Part shown: positions 45,985 to 54,120 of the stretch, one piece after another | How positions within the stretch are numbered: position 1 is the stretch's first letter | Layout: every line of letters begins with the position of its first letter | Source of the DNA: Flagellimonas pelagia | GTDB lineage: Bacteria > Bacteroidota > Bacteroidia > Flavobacteriales > Flavobacteriaceae | Direction: 5' to 3' | Length of the DNA: 64,000 nt | Assembly (NCBI RefSeq): GCF_003584135.1 | Contig: NZ_QXFI01000026.1 | Coordinates: 1-64,000 of the forward strand | Translations under genes and position numbers: made by a program | The notes under the pieces: model-generated | The model's database searches: none | Seen by the model: the letters and a program-made list of their open reading frames with translations, nothing else | Told to the model about the DNA's origin: nothing

Positions 45985-46680
45985 TTACACCATGGCTCCC
46001 ATGGGTTTGTTCTGGCTTTCGGTCACAATTTGACCATCGAACAAGTTGATGACCCTGTGGGCATAGTGCGAATCTCGATCGGAGTGCGTTACCATGACGA
46101 TGGTGGTACCTTCTTGATTAAGTTCCGTAAGCAGGTTCATCACCTCAATACCGTTCTTGGAATCCAGGTTACCTGTAGGCTCATCCGCCAAGATCAGTTT
46201 TGGGTTGGTTACTACGGCTCGGGCTATGGCCACCCTTTGCTGCTGTCCTCCGGAAAGCTGTTGCGGAAAGTGTTTTTCCCTGTGGGCAATCTTCATACGC
46301 TCCAACACTTTTTGGACTTTTTCCTTTCTTTCTGCCTTACTCATTTTAAGGTAGATCAAAGGAAGTTCCACGTTTTCAAAAACGGTAAGTTCATCAATAA
46401 GGTTAAAGCTCTGGAAAACGAACCCAAGGTTTCCCTTTCTTAATTGGGTACGCTGGCTTTCCTTTAGCCCACCCACTTCATGACCTGCAAATTTGTAGCT
46501 GCCGTCAGTAGGGTTGTCCAACATGCCGATGATGTTCAACAAGGTTGATTTTCCACATCCTGATGGGCCCATGATGGCCACAAACTCCCCTTCGGCCACT
46601 TTAAGGTTTACCCCGTTCAGGGCCAAGGTTTCGACTTCTTCCGTTCGGAAGCTTTTTTTGAGATTTTGGATTTGTATCAT
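45985..46680 (-). CDS. ABC transporter ATPase 1, MacB/LolD type, canonical
   Basis: 231 aa, cytoplasmic ATPase for the permease array. Walker [10 protein letters not shown] (38-46), Q loop [13 protein letters not shown], signature [15 protein letters not shown] (142-156), Walker [14 protein letters not shown] (162-174) and H loop VTHSD are all textbook for the LolD/MacB group. The family powers FtsX-fold permeases that do mechanical work on periplasmic substrates rather than passing them through the inner membrane. It sits 71 nt after the adaptor gene and 33 nt before permease 1. It is expected to be the shared motor for most of the thirteen permeases. Confidence 0.96.
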   Translation of the reverse strand: MIQIQNLKKSFRTEEVETLALNGVNLKVAEGEFVAIMGPSGCGKSTLLNIIGMLDNPTDGSYKFAGHEVGGLKESQRTQLRKGNLGFVFQSFNLIDELTVFENVELPLIYLKMSKAERKEKVQKVLERMKIAHREKHFPQQLSGGQQQRVAIARAVVTNPKLILADEPTGNLDSKNGIEVMNLLTELNQEGTTIVMVTHSDRDSHYAHRVINLFDGQIVTESQNKPMGAMV

Positions 46681-46751
46681 TTCTTTAGTGGTTGTTTTTC
46701 TGTGGTTTACTTAAAGACTCTTTTAATTTGATCGATGTTACACTTCACGGA

Positions 46752-48002
46752 TTATTTTAATACGATCCGTTCCGCATCACCAAAACTGTCGTAGTTACTG
46801 GTAATGACCTGTTCTCCTGGTTGAAGCCCCTCAAGGACCTCATAGTATCTTGAATTTTGTTTTCCTAATCGTACGTTGCGCCTTATGGCCTCGTTGCCAT
46901 TGGGGTCCACTACGAACACCCATTGCCCACCTGTACTCTGGAAGAAGCCTCCTTTTGGCAATAAGAGGGCGTCGTTGGATTCGCCCAATTGCAGTCTGAT
47001 GTTATAGCTTTGTCCGGCACGAATCGTCTCTGGTTTTTCCCCTGTGAACACCAGGTCTACCCTAAACCTTCCGTTACGCACTTCAGGATATACCTTACGA
47101 AGACGTAGGCCGTATTCATTTCCATTACGCTCCAAGGTTGCGGAAAGGTCACGTTTTACCCTATCGATATAGTGCTCGTCAATGTCCGCTTCAATTTTGA
47201 AATCGGTCAATACGTTGATCTGTCCGATACGTTGACCTTGGGCAATGTTCTGCCCGATTTCGGCATCCAAAAACCCCAACTGACCATCTGCTGGAGCGCG
47301 AACGTTCAGGTGGTCCAATCGCTCATACACCATGGATAGGGTCTTGCGCATCCGCTCCAAATCGGTGTCCAAACCTTTCAGGGAAGTTTCCCTCAATTGG
47401 TCGTCCTGTTCGGTCTGTAGTTTTACGATTTCGTACTGCTTTTGCGCCAATTCGTAATCTTCCTTGGCTTTTAGATAGACTTCTTTGGAAATCAACTCTC
47501 CATCATATAGTTCTTGGTTTTGTTCGTAGTTCCGCTTTAACCGTTGCAAATCGTACTGGGCCGTGGCCAAGGATTTTTTGCCTTCCACCTGTCTGGAATC
47601 GAAGGTAAGCTTGGTGGAACGAAGGTCGTTCTGCTTTAGGGCCAAGTTACTTTCGCTGGCCAAGATCTGCTCATACAGGTTCATGTTCTCCAATTTCAGG
47701 ATAATATCACCCTGTTTGACCATGGAACCTTCTTCGATAAGTTTTTCGGATACCCTTCCACCCTCATAGGCATCCATATAAATGGTGGCGATAGGAGCCA
47801 CGTTACCATTTATGGTAATGTAATCATCGAACTTACCCGCAGTCACAGAGGCTATGGAAAGTCGCTCCTTTTCGGTCCTAAAGGTGGACATGGAACTGGC
47901 GAAAATCAATTTCCAGCCCACGAACAGTAACAATACACCAAGGGCGATGTAGCCGTAATGTTTGGGTTTAAGTCCTTTCTTTTTTTCTAATTGTATATCC
48001 AT
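46752..48002 (-). CDS. Membrane fusion (adaptor) protein, HlyD/MacA-like
   Basis: 416 aa. A single N-terminal membrane helix (about 17-35, HYGYIALGVLLLFVGWKLIF) anchors it in the inner membrane. A barrel-sandwich half-motif (GGRVSEKLIEEGSMVKQGDI) leads into a long coiled-coil hairpin (about 105-225, rich in Lys/Glu/Gln/Leu). The second half-motif (VRAPADGQLGFLDAEIGQNI) and beta-barrel follow. It bridges the permease and the TolC-like channel. It is the only adaptor in the operon, so it must serve all permeases if they act as exporters. Spacing is 8 nt after the channel gene. Confidence 0.95.
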   Translation of the reverse strand: MDIQLEKKKGLKPKHYGYIALGVLLLFVGWKLIFASSMSTFRTEKERLSIASVTAGKFDDYITINGNVAPIATIYMDAYEGGRVSEKLIEEGSMVKQGDIILKLENMNLYEQILASESNLALKQNDLRSTKLTFDSRQVEGKKSLATAQYDLQRLKRNYEQNQELYDGELISKEVYLKAKEDYELAQKQYEIVKLQTEQDDQLRETSLKGLDTDLERMRKTLSMVYERLDHLNVRAPADGQLGFLDAEIGQNIAQGQRIGQINVLTDFKIEADIDEHYIDRVKRDLSATLERNGNEYGLRLRKVYPEVRNGRFRVDLVFTGEKPETIRAGQSYNIRLQLGESNDALLLPKGGFFQSTGGQWVFVVDPNGNEAIRRNVRLGKQNSRYYEVLEGLQPGEQVITSNYDSFGDAERIVLK

Positions 48003-48010
48003 GGTTGTTC

Positions 48011-49354
48011 TTAGTTGATGTTAAATATGGGCAGGCCGCTATAAAAGTCAATGGTGCTTTGGTTGACCTTTAATTTAAGTCCTACCTGTAGGTTTTCATT
48101 TTGGGCCACTCCATATAGATTTTTTGCCTGGAAAAGATCCAGGGAGTTAATCAGCCCTTTTTCATATTTTTTCTGTGCTATATCAAAAGCCAATTGCTGG
48201 GCCTTCACCTTTTGGTTGCTCTGTTCATATTCTGCCATAAAAGATTGGTTGTCCTGCACCAGTTGTTGCAACAATTTGAACAATTCCTGTTCTTGGATCT
48301 CTAGATTGTTCTTGGCTTGCAGATAGGCTATTTTTTGCTGTTTAACCCTAGAATGGGCTGACCACCCGTTGCTGATGGGAATACTCAACTGTGCGGCAAC
48401 GTACTTGGAGGCGTTGTCATTGAACTGGGTTTTGAACGGGATAATTTTCCCGGTATCACTATCGGTTTGGGTCTCAAAATATCCGGTGGAATAGCCAGCA
48501 GTCAAGGATAAGGAAGGCAACAGGTTTCCTCGGGTTGCCTGCAATTGTTTCTTCGCGGCGTTTACCCTATATTCTTGAGATTTTACCAATGGCACAAATC
48601 CTCTTGCGGTTTCGTAGAGCGAATCTAAAGCAATGCTTTCTTCCGCTGCTGAAGAAGTTTCTTCCAAGGTTTCCTGTAAAACAATATCGGTTTGTTCGTT
48701 GAGGTTCATTTCCTGTAATAGGATCAACTTGGCATTGGCCAATAGATTTTTGTTCTGGGTCACCAAAAGTTTGTCTCCCAACAAGTTGGATTCAGCTTCA
48801 TAAAGGTCGGCACCAGCCATCATACCGAGCTCTACTTGTTTTTTTACCAAATCGTAATTGGATTGCGAAATTTCCTGTTGCTCCAAAGAATTGGCAACCA
48901 AACCTTCATAAAACTTGATGTCATAATAAGCGCTCATCACCCTAAAGGCCAATAGGAATTTTTGCTGAAGCACATCCTCTTGGGTTGCTTTGAAGATAAA
49001 TTTGGAGGCCCTTATGTTGTTCAGTTTTTGAAATCCGTTGAAGATATCCAGACTGGCACCAACTGAATAATTGTTGCTGAAGAACTCGGTATTCACGTAG
49101 TCGTTGGTATTAGGGTCGGCGGTTCTACCAATGTTGATGGTATAACCTGTGGACCCATTCACCGTTGGCAAAAGATTTCGGATGGATTGCCGATAGGTCT
49201 CTTTACTGGAATCGTTGTTGTAATTGGTATTCTTTACCTGAAGGTTGTGCTCAATGGCATAGGCCACGCACTCATCCAATGTCCAGGTTTCTTGGCAAAA
49301 CCCAAACAATGAGGTTAGAAAGAATATACTTGAAATGTATGTTTTAAGGTTCAT
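48011..49354 (-). CDS. TolC-like outer membrane efflux protein
   Basis: 447 aa. Signal peptide about 1-21 (MNLKTYISSIFFLTSLFGFC before QETW). The OEP-family plan is visible twice: WTLDECVAYAIEHNLQVK at the mature N-terminus, then long alpha-helical hairpins rich in Gln/Lys/Ala (about 110-230 and 325-430) and beta segments (YTINIGRTADPNTNDYVNTE). It forms the outer-membrane exit channel and is the first gene of the operon. Start: ATG 49354; a TTG two codons upstream is in frame, but the signal peptide fits the ATG. A sigma-54-type promoter ends 27 nt before it. Confidence 0.94.
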   Translation of the reverse strand: MNLKTYISSIFFLTSLFGFCQETWTLDECVAYAIEHNLQVKNTNYNNDSSKETYRQSIRNLLPTVNGSTGYTINIGRTADPNTNDYVNTEFFSNNYSVGASLDIFNGFQKLNNIRASKFIFKATQEDVLQQKFLLAFRVMSAYYDIKFYEGLVANSLEQQEISQSNYDLVKKQVELGMMAGADLYEAESNLLGDKLLVTQNKNLLANAKLILLQEMNLNEQTDIVLQETLEETSSAAEESIALDSLYETARGFVPLVKSQEYRVNAAKKQLQATRGNLLPSLSLTAGYSTGYFETQTDSDTGKIIPFKTQFNDNASKYVAAQLSIPISNGWSAHSRVKQQKIAYLQAKNNLEIQEQELFKLLQQLVQDNQSFMAEYEQSNQKVKAQQLAFDIAQKKYEKGLINSLDLFQAKNLYGVAQNENLQVGLKLKVNQSTIDFYSGLPIFNIN

Positions 49355-49380
49355 ATGCAATTTGCTGTGCCAAGTTGATT

Positions 49381-49395
49381 GCTATTCTTATGCCA
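49381..49395 (-). promoter_or_regulatory. Candidate sigma-54 promoter for the permease operon
   Basis: The minus strand reads TTGGCATAAGAATAGCA over 49396-49380: the -24 element TGGCAT and the -12 element TAGC have the obligatory 10 nt between the GG and GC pairs (consensus TGGCAC-N5-TTGC). The predicted start is near 49369, 15 nt before the TolC-gene ATG. The divergent gene encodes a sigma-54 activator, which strengthens the reading. Confidence 0.7.
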
Positions 49396-49457
49396 AAAAC
49401 ATAAACATCTAATAACCAATAAAATATATAGTGTTAATGATATGAAAAGAAAGGGGG

Positions 49458-49498
49458 GTGTAAAAATATTGTACAAAAAATGTCCAAATATTTTACAC
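49458..49498. promoter_or_regulatory. Candidate activator-binding inverted repeat
   Basis: GTGTAAAAATATT (49458-49470) and AAATATTTTACAC (49486-49498) are inverted copies that differ by one T in a run, separated by 15 nt. They lie about 90-130 bp upstream of the predicted sigma-54 start, the normal place for an enhancer-type activator site. Confidence 0.55.
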
Positions 49499-49504
49499 TT
49501 TATC

Positions 49505-49519
49505 GGACCGTATACGTCC
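49505..49519. promoter_or_regulatory. Near-palindrome before the activator gene
   Basis: GGACCGTATACGTCC has inverted GGAC/GTCC ends and a central GTATAC. It lies 38 nt before the activator ATG. It could be an operator or autoregulatory site; there is no direct evidence. Confidence 0.3.
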
Positions 49520-49556
49520 AATTTGTAGATTTAACTTCCTTTTTGAGCCAAGGATC

Positions 49557-50921
49557 ATGATAGATGCCAAGATTTTAGTCATAGACGACAATAAAAGCGT
49601 GTTGAGTGCTCTGGAGATTTTACTTCAGTTCGAGTACAAAAATGTACAGACGCTTTTTAACCCGAACCAGATTTCTTCCTTTCCCAACATGGAGGACATT
49701 GATATTGTGCTCTTGGACATGAATTTTTCCGCGGGTGTGAATACTGGGAACGAAGGGCTGTTTTGGCTCAATGAAATAAAGAAGAAGTCTCCCAATACCT
49801 CCGTGATCATGATGACGGCTTATGGGGCAGTGGACCTGGCCGTAAAAGCCCTGAAGCAGGGAGCATCCGATTTTGTATTGAAGCCATGGAACAACGAACG
49901 GCTCATGACCACGGTAAAATCGGCCTACGAACTGCGGAAATCAAAACAGGAAATCTATAACCTAAAGAAAAAAGAGAACAATCTAAAACAGGTCATTAAC
50001 GAAGGCAGGAATTTCATCATTGGGCAGTCCAAGGCCCTTACCTCAGTATTGAACCTTGTGGCCAAGGTGGCGAAGACCGATGTCAATGTACTGATCACAG
50101 GAGAAAATGGAACAGGCAAGGAACTCATCGCCCGTGAACTGCACCGATTGTCTGCCCGAAAAGACGAAGTTTTTATCAATGTGGACATGGGGTCCATTGC
50201 CGAAAATCTTTTTGAGAGCGAACTCTTCGGACATACAAAAGGCTCCTTTACCGATGCCAAGGAAGATCGCGCAGGAAAATTTGAAGCGGCCCACCAAGGC
50301 ACCTTGTTCTTGGACGAGATAGGAAACCTCTCCCTCCAAATGCAGGCCAAACTGTTGTCGTCCATTCAAAATAGATCAGTGGTACGGGTGGGTTCCAACA
50401 AACCGATCAAAGTGGACATACGTTTGGTATGTGCTACCAATTGCAACTTGGAACAAATGGTTGCGGACGGGCTTTTTCGTGAAGATCTTTTATATCGAAT
50501 CAACACCATTCATATTGAAGTGCCACCCTTGAGGGACCGTGATGATGATATTTTGGTCTTGGCGGATTTTTTCCTGAAAAAATTTGCCCACAAATATGAT
50601 AAACCGGGACTGCGGATCAACAATGTGGCACAAGAGAAACTGATGGAATACCCGTGGCCGGGGAACATTAGAGAGCTGCAGCATACCATGGAGCGCGCGG
50701 TTATCCTATCCGATGGAAATGTGCTGAAACCTTCCGATTTTTTGTTGCATGCCAAGCCATCACAGTCTTTTGACAATCAGCCCTTGACATTGAATGAAAT
50801 GGAGCAGCAGATGATTTCGCGAGCTTTGGAACAACATGAGGGGAACTATAGTGCGGCAGCGGAGCAATTGGGGATATCCAGGCAGACACTTTATAACAAG
50901 TTGAAGAAAAAGGGTGACTGA
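49557..50921 (+). CDS. Sigma-54-dependent response regulator (NtrC family)
   Basis: 454 aa. Receiver domain 1-125 with phosphoacceptor D54 (VLLDMNFS), T87 and K109. AAA+ domain about 150-385: Walker A GENGTGKE (182-189), sigma-54 contact loop GSFTDA (229-234, consensus GAFTGA, key Thr kept), Walker B TLFLDEIG (249-256), arginine-finger region LFREDLLYRIN. Fis-type helix-turn-helix about 413-450 (NYSAAAEQLGISRQTLYNKL). It should bind upstream DNA and activate a sigma-54 promoter when phosphorylated. The divergent operon has such a promoter. The stop overlaps the kinase ATG by one base. Confidence 0.96.
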   Translation: MIDAKILVIDDNKSVLSALEILLQFEYKNVQTLFNPNQISSFPNMEDIDIVLLDMNFSAGVNTGNEGLFWLNEIKKKSPNTSVIMMTAYGAVDLAVKALKQGASDFVLKPWNNERLMTTVKSAYELRKSKQEIYNLKKKENNLKQVINEGRNFIIGQSKALTSVLNLVAKVAKTDVNVLITGENGTGKELIARELHRLSARKDEVFINVDMGSIAENLFESELFGHTKGSFTDAKEDRAGKFEAAHQGTLFLDEIGNLSLQMQAKLLSSIQNRSVVRVGSNKPIKVDIRLVCATNCNLEQMVADGLFREDLLYRINTIHIEVPPLRDRDDDILVLADFFLKKFAHKYDKPGLRINNVAQEKLMEYPWPGNIRELQHTMERAVILSDGNVLKPSDFLLHAKPSQSFDNQPLTLNEMEQQMISRALEQHEGNYSAAAEQLGISRQTLYNKLKKKGD

Positions 50922-52273
50922 TGGCCAGTAGAAACTTTTATATACAACTGATCATAAGGGTTTTGCTGTTGACCTTAACAGCGATACTCGTAGCCTTTTC
51001 CTTGGTGGAACAGTGGTATTTTACTTTTGGTTTTTGTGTAATCCTATTGACATTACAGGTCTTTTCCCTGATTTCCTTCATCAATAGTACCAACAGGAAA
51101 ATAGCCTATTTTTTTGATGCCATCCGAAATGAGGATTTTACATTGCGGTTTCCGGAAAGGGTGACCATTAAATCCTTCAAGGAACTCAACCAAAGCCTGA
51201 ACCGGGTCAATGGTCTGATCCAAGAGGTACACCTTCAACTGCAGATCAGGGAACAATACTATCAAGAGATTTTAAAGCAGGCGAGCATCGGCATCATGAC
51301 CTATAACGAGAAAGGTCATATTATGTTCGCCAATCCAACCTTGGAAAAGTTATTGGATTATACCCCCTTGAACCACATCAAACAATTGTTGCAGGTAGAT
51401 GAGAACCTGTACCATATCTTCAAATCGTTTCAACCTTTTGAGCGGAAACTATTCCAACTGTCGAATGAACGCGAACAAACCCAGTTGGCACTCAAGTCTA
51501 CTCCCTTGACTTTGGATGGTCAATCCTTGCTTTTGGTAGTGGTACAGGACATCCATAAAGAGTTGGATGAAAAGGAAACGGAATCATGGGTGCGCCTTAT
51601 CCGGGTATTGACCCACGAAATCATGAACACGATAACCCCGATTGCCTCCATATCGGATTCCATTATCAAATATTATCGGAACAACGGAAAGATCACTCCC
51701 TTGGAGGAACTGGAGGAAAGCCAGATCAAGAATACGCTCAAAGGGCTCGAAGTAATCAAGGAACAAGGTGGGGATTTGATGGATTTTGTGCAATCGTACC
51801 GAAGTCTGCTACATGTTCCCGAACCAAACAAGACCCTTGTGAAAGGGAAGGATCTCTTGGAAAAAATCGATGTGCTGATGTCGGCAAGACTACAGGAAGG
51901 AGGAAGTGACTTTAAAGTGTTTTGTGATCCGGAAGACCTTGAATTTTTTATTGATGAAAAACAAATTGCCCAAGTGCTCATCAACCTGGCCAAGAATGCC
52001 CTACAATCTGTTGGGGAAATAGACAACGGAAGAGTTATCATGGCTGCCGGAATCGATCACAACGGCACAAAGTATATCGATGTACTGGACAATGGTCCAG
52101 GAATCTCCCCCGAAGTAATGGACGAAATTTTTGTGCCTTTTTTCACCACCAAGAGTGAGGGTACAGGAATTGGGCTAAGCCTCTCCAAGCGCGTAATGCA
52201 ATTGCACGGAGGGGGCATACAAGTAAGATCCGTTCCGTACAAGGAAACCCATTTTCGACTTACATTTGCCTAA
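50921..52273 (+). CDS. Sensor histidine kinase with minimal periplasmic part
   Basis: 450 aa. Two membrane helices (about 8-30 and 34-55) are joined by only a few residues (around EQWYF), so no extracytoplasmic sensor domain exists. A HAMP-like linker (about 56-110) and a PAS-like segment (about 115-215, ILKQASIGIMTYNEKGHIMF) follow. H-box LTHEIMNTITPI puts the phosphoryl-accepting His at 232. ATPase domain: N box NLAKNALQS (355-363), G1 DNGPGI (390-395), G2 EGTGIGLSLS (413-422). It is the cognate kinase of the overlapping regulator gene. The layout resembles intramembrane-sensing kinases that take their signal from an ABC transporter. Confidence 0.95.
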   Translation: MASRNFYIQLIIRVLLLTLTAILVAFSLVEQWYFTFGFCVILLTLQVFSLISFINSTNRKIAYFFDAIRNEDFTLRFPERVTIKSFKELNQSLNRVNGLIQEVHLQLQIREQYYQEILKQASIGIMTYNEKGHIMFANPTLEKLLDYTPLNHIKQLLQVDENLYHIFKSFQPFERKLFQLSNEREQTQLALKSTPLTLDGQSLLLVVVQDIHKELDEKETESWVRLIRVLTHEIMNTITPIASISDSIIKYYRNNGKITPLEELEESQIKNTLKGLEVIKEQGGDLMDFVQSYRSLLHVPEPNKTLVKGKDLLEKIDVLMSARLQEGGSDFKVFCDPEDLEFFIDEKQIAQVLINLAKNALQSVGEIDNGRVIMAAGIDHNGTKYIDVLDNGPGISPEVMDEIFVPFFTTKSEGTGIGLSLSKRVMQLHGGGIQVRSVPYKETHFRLTFA

Positions 52274-52284
52274 AAATAGTATTG

Positions 52285-52728
52285 ATGAAGCGAGAGCTTT
52301 TGAAATTTTGTTGGGACTACGTGAACGAGCGTGCCCGCCGTCTCAAACAAAGTAACGACGACCTACAGGAATCCCTGGATTCTGAAACCAAAAACTCCAC
52401 GGGCGACAAGCACGAAACCGGTAGGGCCATGGTACAGTTGGAGCAGGAAAAATTGGCCCAACAAGTACAGGAACTGGAGAAGACCCGGGAAATCCTAAAG
52501 AAAATAAATATTGAAAGAAAGTCGGAAACGGTAGGTGCAGGATGCTTGGTGAAAACAAGTTTTGCAGACTATTTTATCTCCATTTCTGCCGGGACATATA
52601 AATATGACGAGGGCATGGTCTACTGCATTTCCATCAATGCACCCATTGCCCAATTACTGGTGGATAAGAAAAAAGGGGACAGTTTTGTTTTCAATGGGAA
52701 TACCCACACCATTTTGGAAGTGGTATGA
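52285..52728 (+). CDS. Small protein with GreA/GreB-like C-terminal domain
   Basis: 147 aa, cytoplasmic. The N-terminal 75 residues are highly charged and helical, probably a coiled coil (QLEQEKLAQQVQELEKTREI). The C-terminal part (NAPIAQLLVDKKKGDSFVFN followed by GNTHTILEV) resembles the FKBP-like domain of transcript-cleavage factors GreA/GreB (SPIGRALLGKKVGD type). Whether it keeps the acidic tip needed for transcript cleavage is not clear from reading. ATG 52285 is preferred to an overlapping TTG one codon before. It follows the kinase by 11 nt, so it may be co-expressed with the two-component system, and converges with arfB 3 nt away. Confidence 0.65.
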   Translation: MKRELLKFCWDYVNERARRLKQSNDDLQESLDSETKNSTGDKHETGRAMVQLEQEKLAQQVQELEKTREILKKINIERKSETVGAGCLVKTSFADYFISISAGTYKYDEGMVYCISINAPIAQLLVDKKKGDSFVFNGNTHTILEVV

Positions 52729-52731
52729 TGG

Positions 52732-53136
52732 TCAATCCAGATTGGGTTTTCTTCGGGAAGCTTTTCGTTCCGCGGACATTTTTTTCAATTTGAGCCTTTT
52801 TTCCACGGCTGACTTGGTCGGTTTGGTCGGCCTTCGTTTTTTGGGGACTTCCAAGCCTTTTTTCAGGATATCGAAAAAGCGTTTTACCACCAATTCTTTG
52901 TTTTTGTGCTGGCTCCGGGCCTCATCACATTGAAGAATTAATACTCCCTCATTGGTTAATCTTGATGATAATTTGGATTGAAGCCGCTCCTTTTCCATAT
53001 CGGATAACCCTTCGGAAACAGGCAGGTTGAAGGAAAGTTCCACTTTGGACGAAACCTTGTTCACATGTTGGCCACCGGCACCGCTGCTTCGTACGGCCTT
53101 GAAGATAAGTTCCCTATGTATTTGCTGTTTGTCCAA
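52732..53136 (-). CDS. arfB: Alternative ribosome-rescue factor ArfB (YaeJ/ICT1-like)
   Basis: 134 aa. The GGQ motif (residues 21-23, in SSGAGGQHVNKVSSKVEL) catalyses peptidyl-tRNA hydrolysis. The C-terminal tail (about 95-134, KKRRPTKPTKSAVEKRLKLK) is strongly basic, as needed to enter the empty mRNA channel of stalled ribosomes. It lacks the codon-recognition domains of release factors 1 and 2, consistent with length. Its start lies 23 bp inside the end of the upstream ABC ATPase gene, so the two are translationally linked. Confidence 0.95.
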   Translation of the reverse strand: MDKQQIHRELIFKAVRSSGAGGQHVNKVSSKVELSFNLPVSEGLSDMEKERLQSKLSSRLTNEGVLILQCDEARSQHKNKELVVKRFFDILKKGLEVPKKRRPTKPTKSAVEKRLKLKKMSAERKASRRKPNLD

Positions 53137-54109
53137 TGCGAAGACGTTTGTTGATGGTCTTCAAAGATACATTAAGGAAAATGGTCTTGCCAAGGATTTG
53201 CTTTTTATCCGAATTGAAGAAGAGTGTGGTTCCATCTTCCGTTTTTCCTTCGTTCAAATAATGGCTCCCCTTAAAAAAGGAATGTTGCACCTCAACCTTC
53301 AGTCCCGATGATTTTGAAACCTGGAATTCATGGGGATAGACCAGGACGGACCGATCTATTTCAGCATAGGACTTTAGTAGTTTGATGGGGACTTGGTTTA
53401 CCTCACCAAATAAGGAGGCCGTGTAATAATTGGGTGGGGTATTGAAGAGTTTTTTGGTCTTCTGGTCCGCAATGATGCGTCCTTTTTCCAAGATCAACGT
53501 TCGCTTGGCAAAGGGCAGCACATCGTTGGGGTCGTGACTGGCGGTAAGCACAGTAATGTTCTTTTCCTTGAGGTATAGGAACAGATTTCTGCGCAGGGAG
53601 TTCCGTTTAAAATTGTCGATATGTCCAAAAGGTTCGTCCAACAAAAGCACTTCAGGTTCCTGTGCCAAAACCCTCGCCAAGGCCACCCGTTGCTGTTGAC
53701 CCCCACTGAGAAACTGTACCTTGGTCTTGGCATGGTCCTCCATTTCGATTAATTTCAAAAGCTCATCAATGCGTTGTTGATGGGTCTCGCGTTCAAAAAC
53801 AGAAAGAAATTGACCGATGTTCTCCTCAACTGTGATGTAAGGCATCAGGTCAAAATCCTGAGCAAGGTATTTCATGTACGGTTCCCCGGGCACTAAATTG
53901 AAATTGGGACCCAAAGCTTCTGTTTCGCCCCAAAAAATAGAGCCGTTTTCCACATGCAGTAGTCCGTAAATAATCTTCAACAAAGTACTTTTTCCAGAAC
54001 CACTTTCGCCCATCAAGGCCAAATGCTCACCTTTGGCAACTTCAAATGAAATGTCTTCCAGAATATTTTGGTCCTTGTAACCAAAGGAATCGATACGGAC
54101 TTTTAGCAT
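53114..54109 (-). CDS. ABC transporter ATP-binding protein (PotA/FbpC-like)
   Basis: 331 aa. Walker A GESGSGKST (34-42), Q loop LAQDFDLMPYITVEEN, signature [15 protein letters not shown] (134-148), Walker B VLLLDEP (154-160), H loop ASHD. About 110 residues beyond the ATPase core (NYYTASLFGEVNQVPIK onward) look like a small beta-rich regulatory domain, as in importers of the PotA/FbpC type. No permease or binding-protein gene is next to it, so its partner must be elsewhere. Its leader region is occupied by the 129-bp palindromic element. Confidence 0.9.
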   Translation of the reverse strand: MLKVRIDSFGYKDQNILEDISFEVAKGEHLALMGESGSGKSTLLKIIYGLLHVENGSIFWGETEALGPNFNLVPGEPYMKYLAQDFDLMPYITVEENIGQFLSVFERETHQQRIDELLKLIEMEDHAKTKVQFLSGGQQQRVALARVLAQEPEVLLLDEPFGHIDNFKRNSLRRNLFLYLKEKNITVLTASHDPNDVLPFAKRTLILEKGRIIADQKTKKLFNTPPNYYTASLFGEVNQVPIKLLKSYAEIDRSVLVYPHEFQVSKSSGLKVEVQHSFFKGSHYLNEGKTEDGTTLFFNSDKKQILGKTIFLNVSLKTINKRLRIGQTANT

Positions 54110-54120
54110 ATAATCGAATA

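Larger units (their letters stand above)
13717..49354 (-). other. 35.6-kb putative operon: TolC, adaptor, two ATPases, 13 permeases
   Basis: Seventeen consecutive minus-strand genes with spacers of 8-71 nt; all spacers within the permease run are only 11-39 nt, and I see no terminator hairpin inside. Order of transcription: outer-membrane channel (49354), adaptor (48002), ATPase 1 (46680), permeases 1-13 (45951 down to 14398), ATPase 2 (14379-13717). A sigma-54-type promoter precedes the first gene and a sigma-54 activator/kinase pair is divergent. Co-transcription is inferred from spacing; internal promoters inside coding sequence cannot be excluded. Confidence 0.8.

Noticed and set aside
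49357..49372. Second sigma-54-like sequence TGGCACAGCAAATTGC (minus strand)
   Set aside because: The distance between GG and GC is one base too long, and transcription would start inside the TolC coding sequence.
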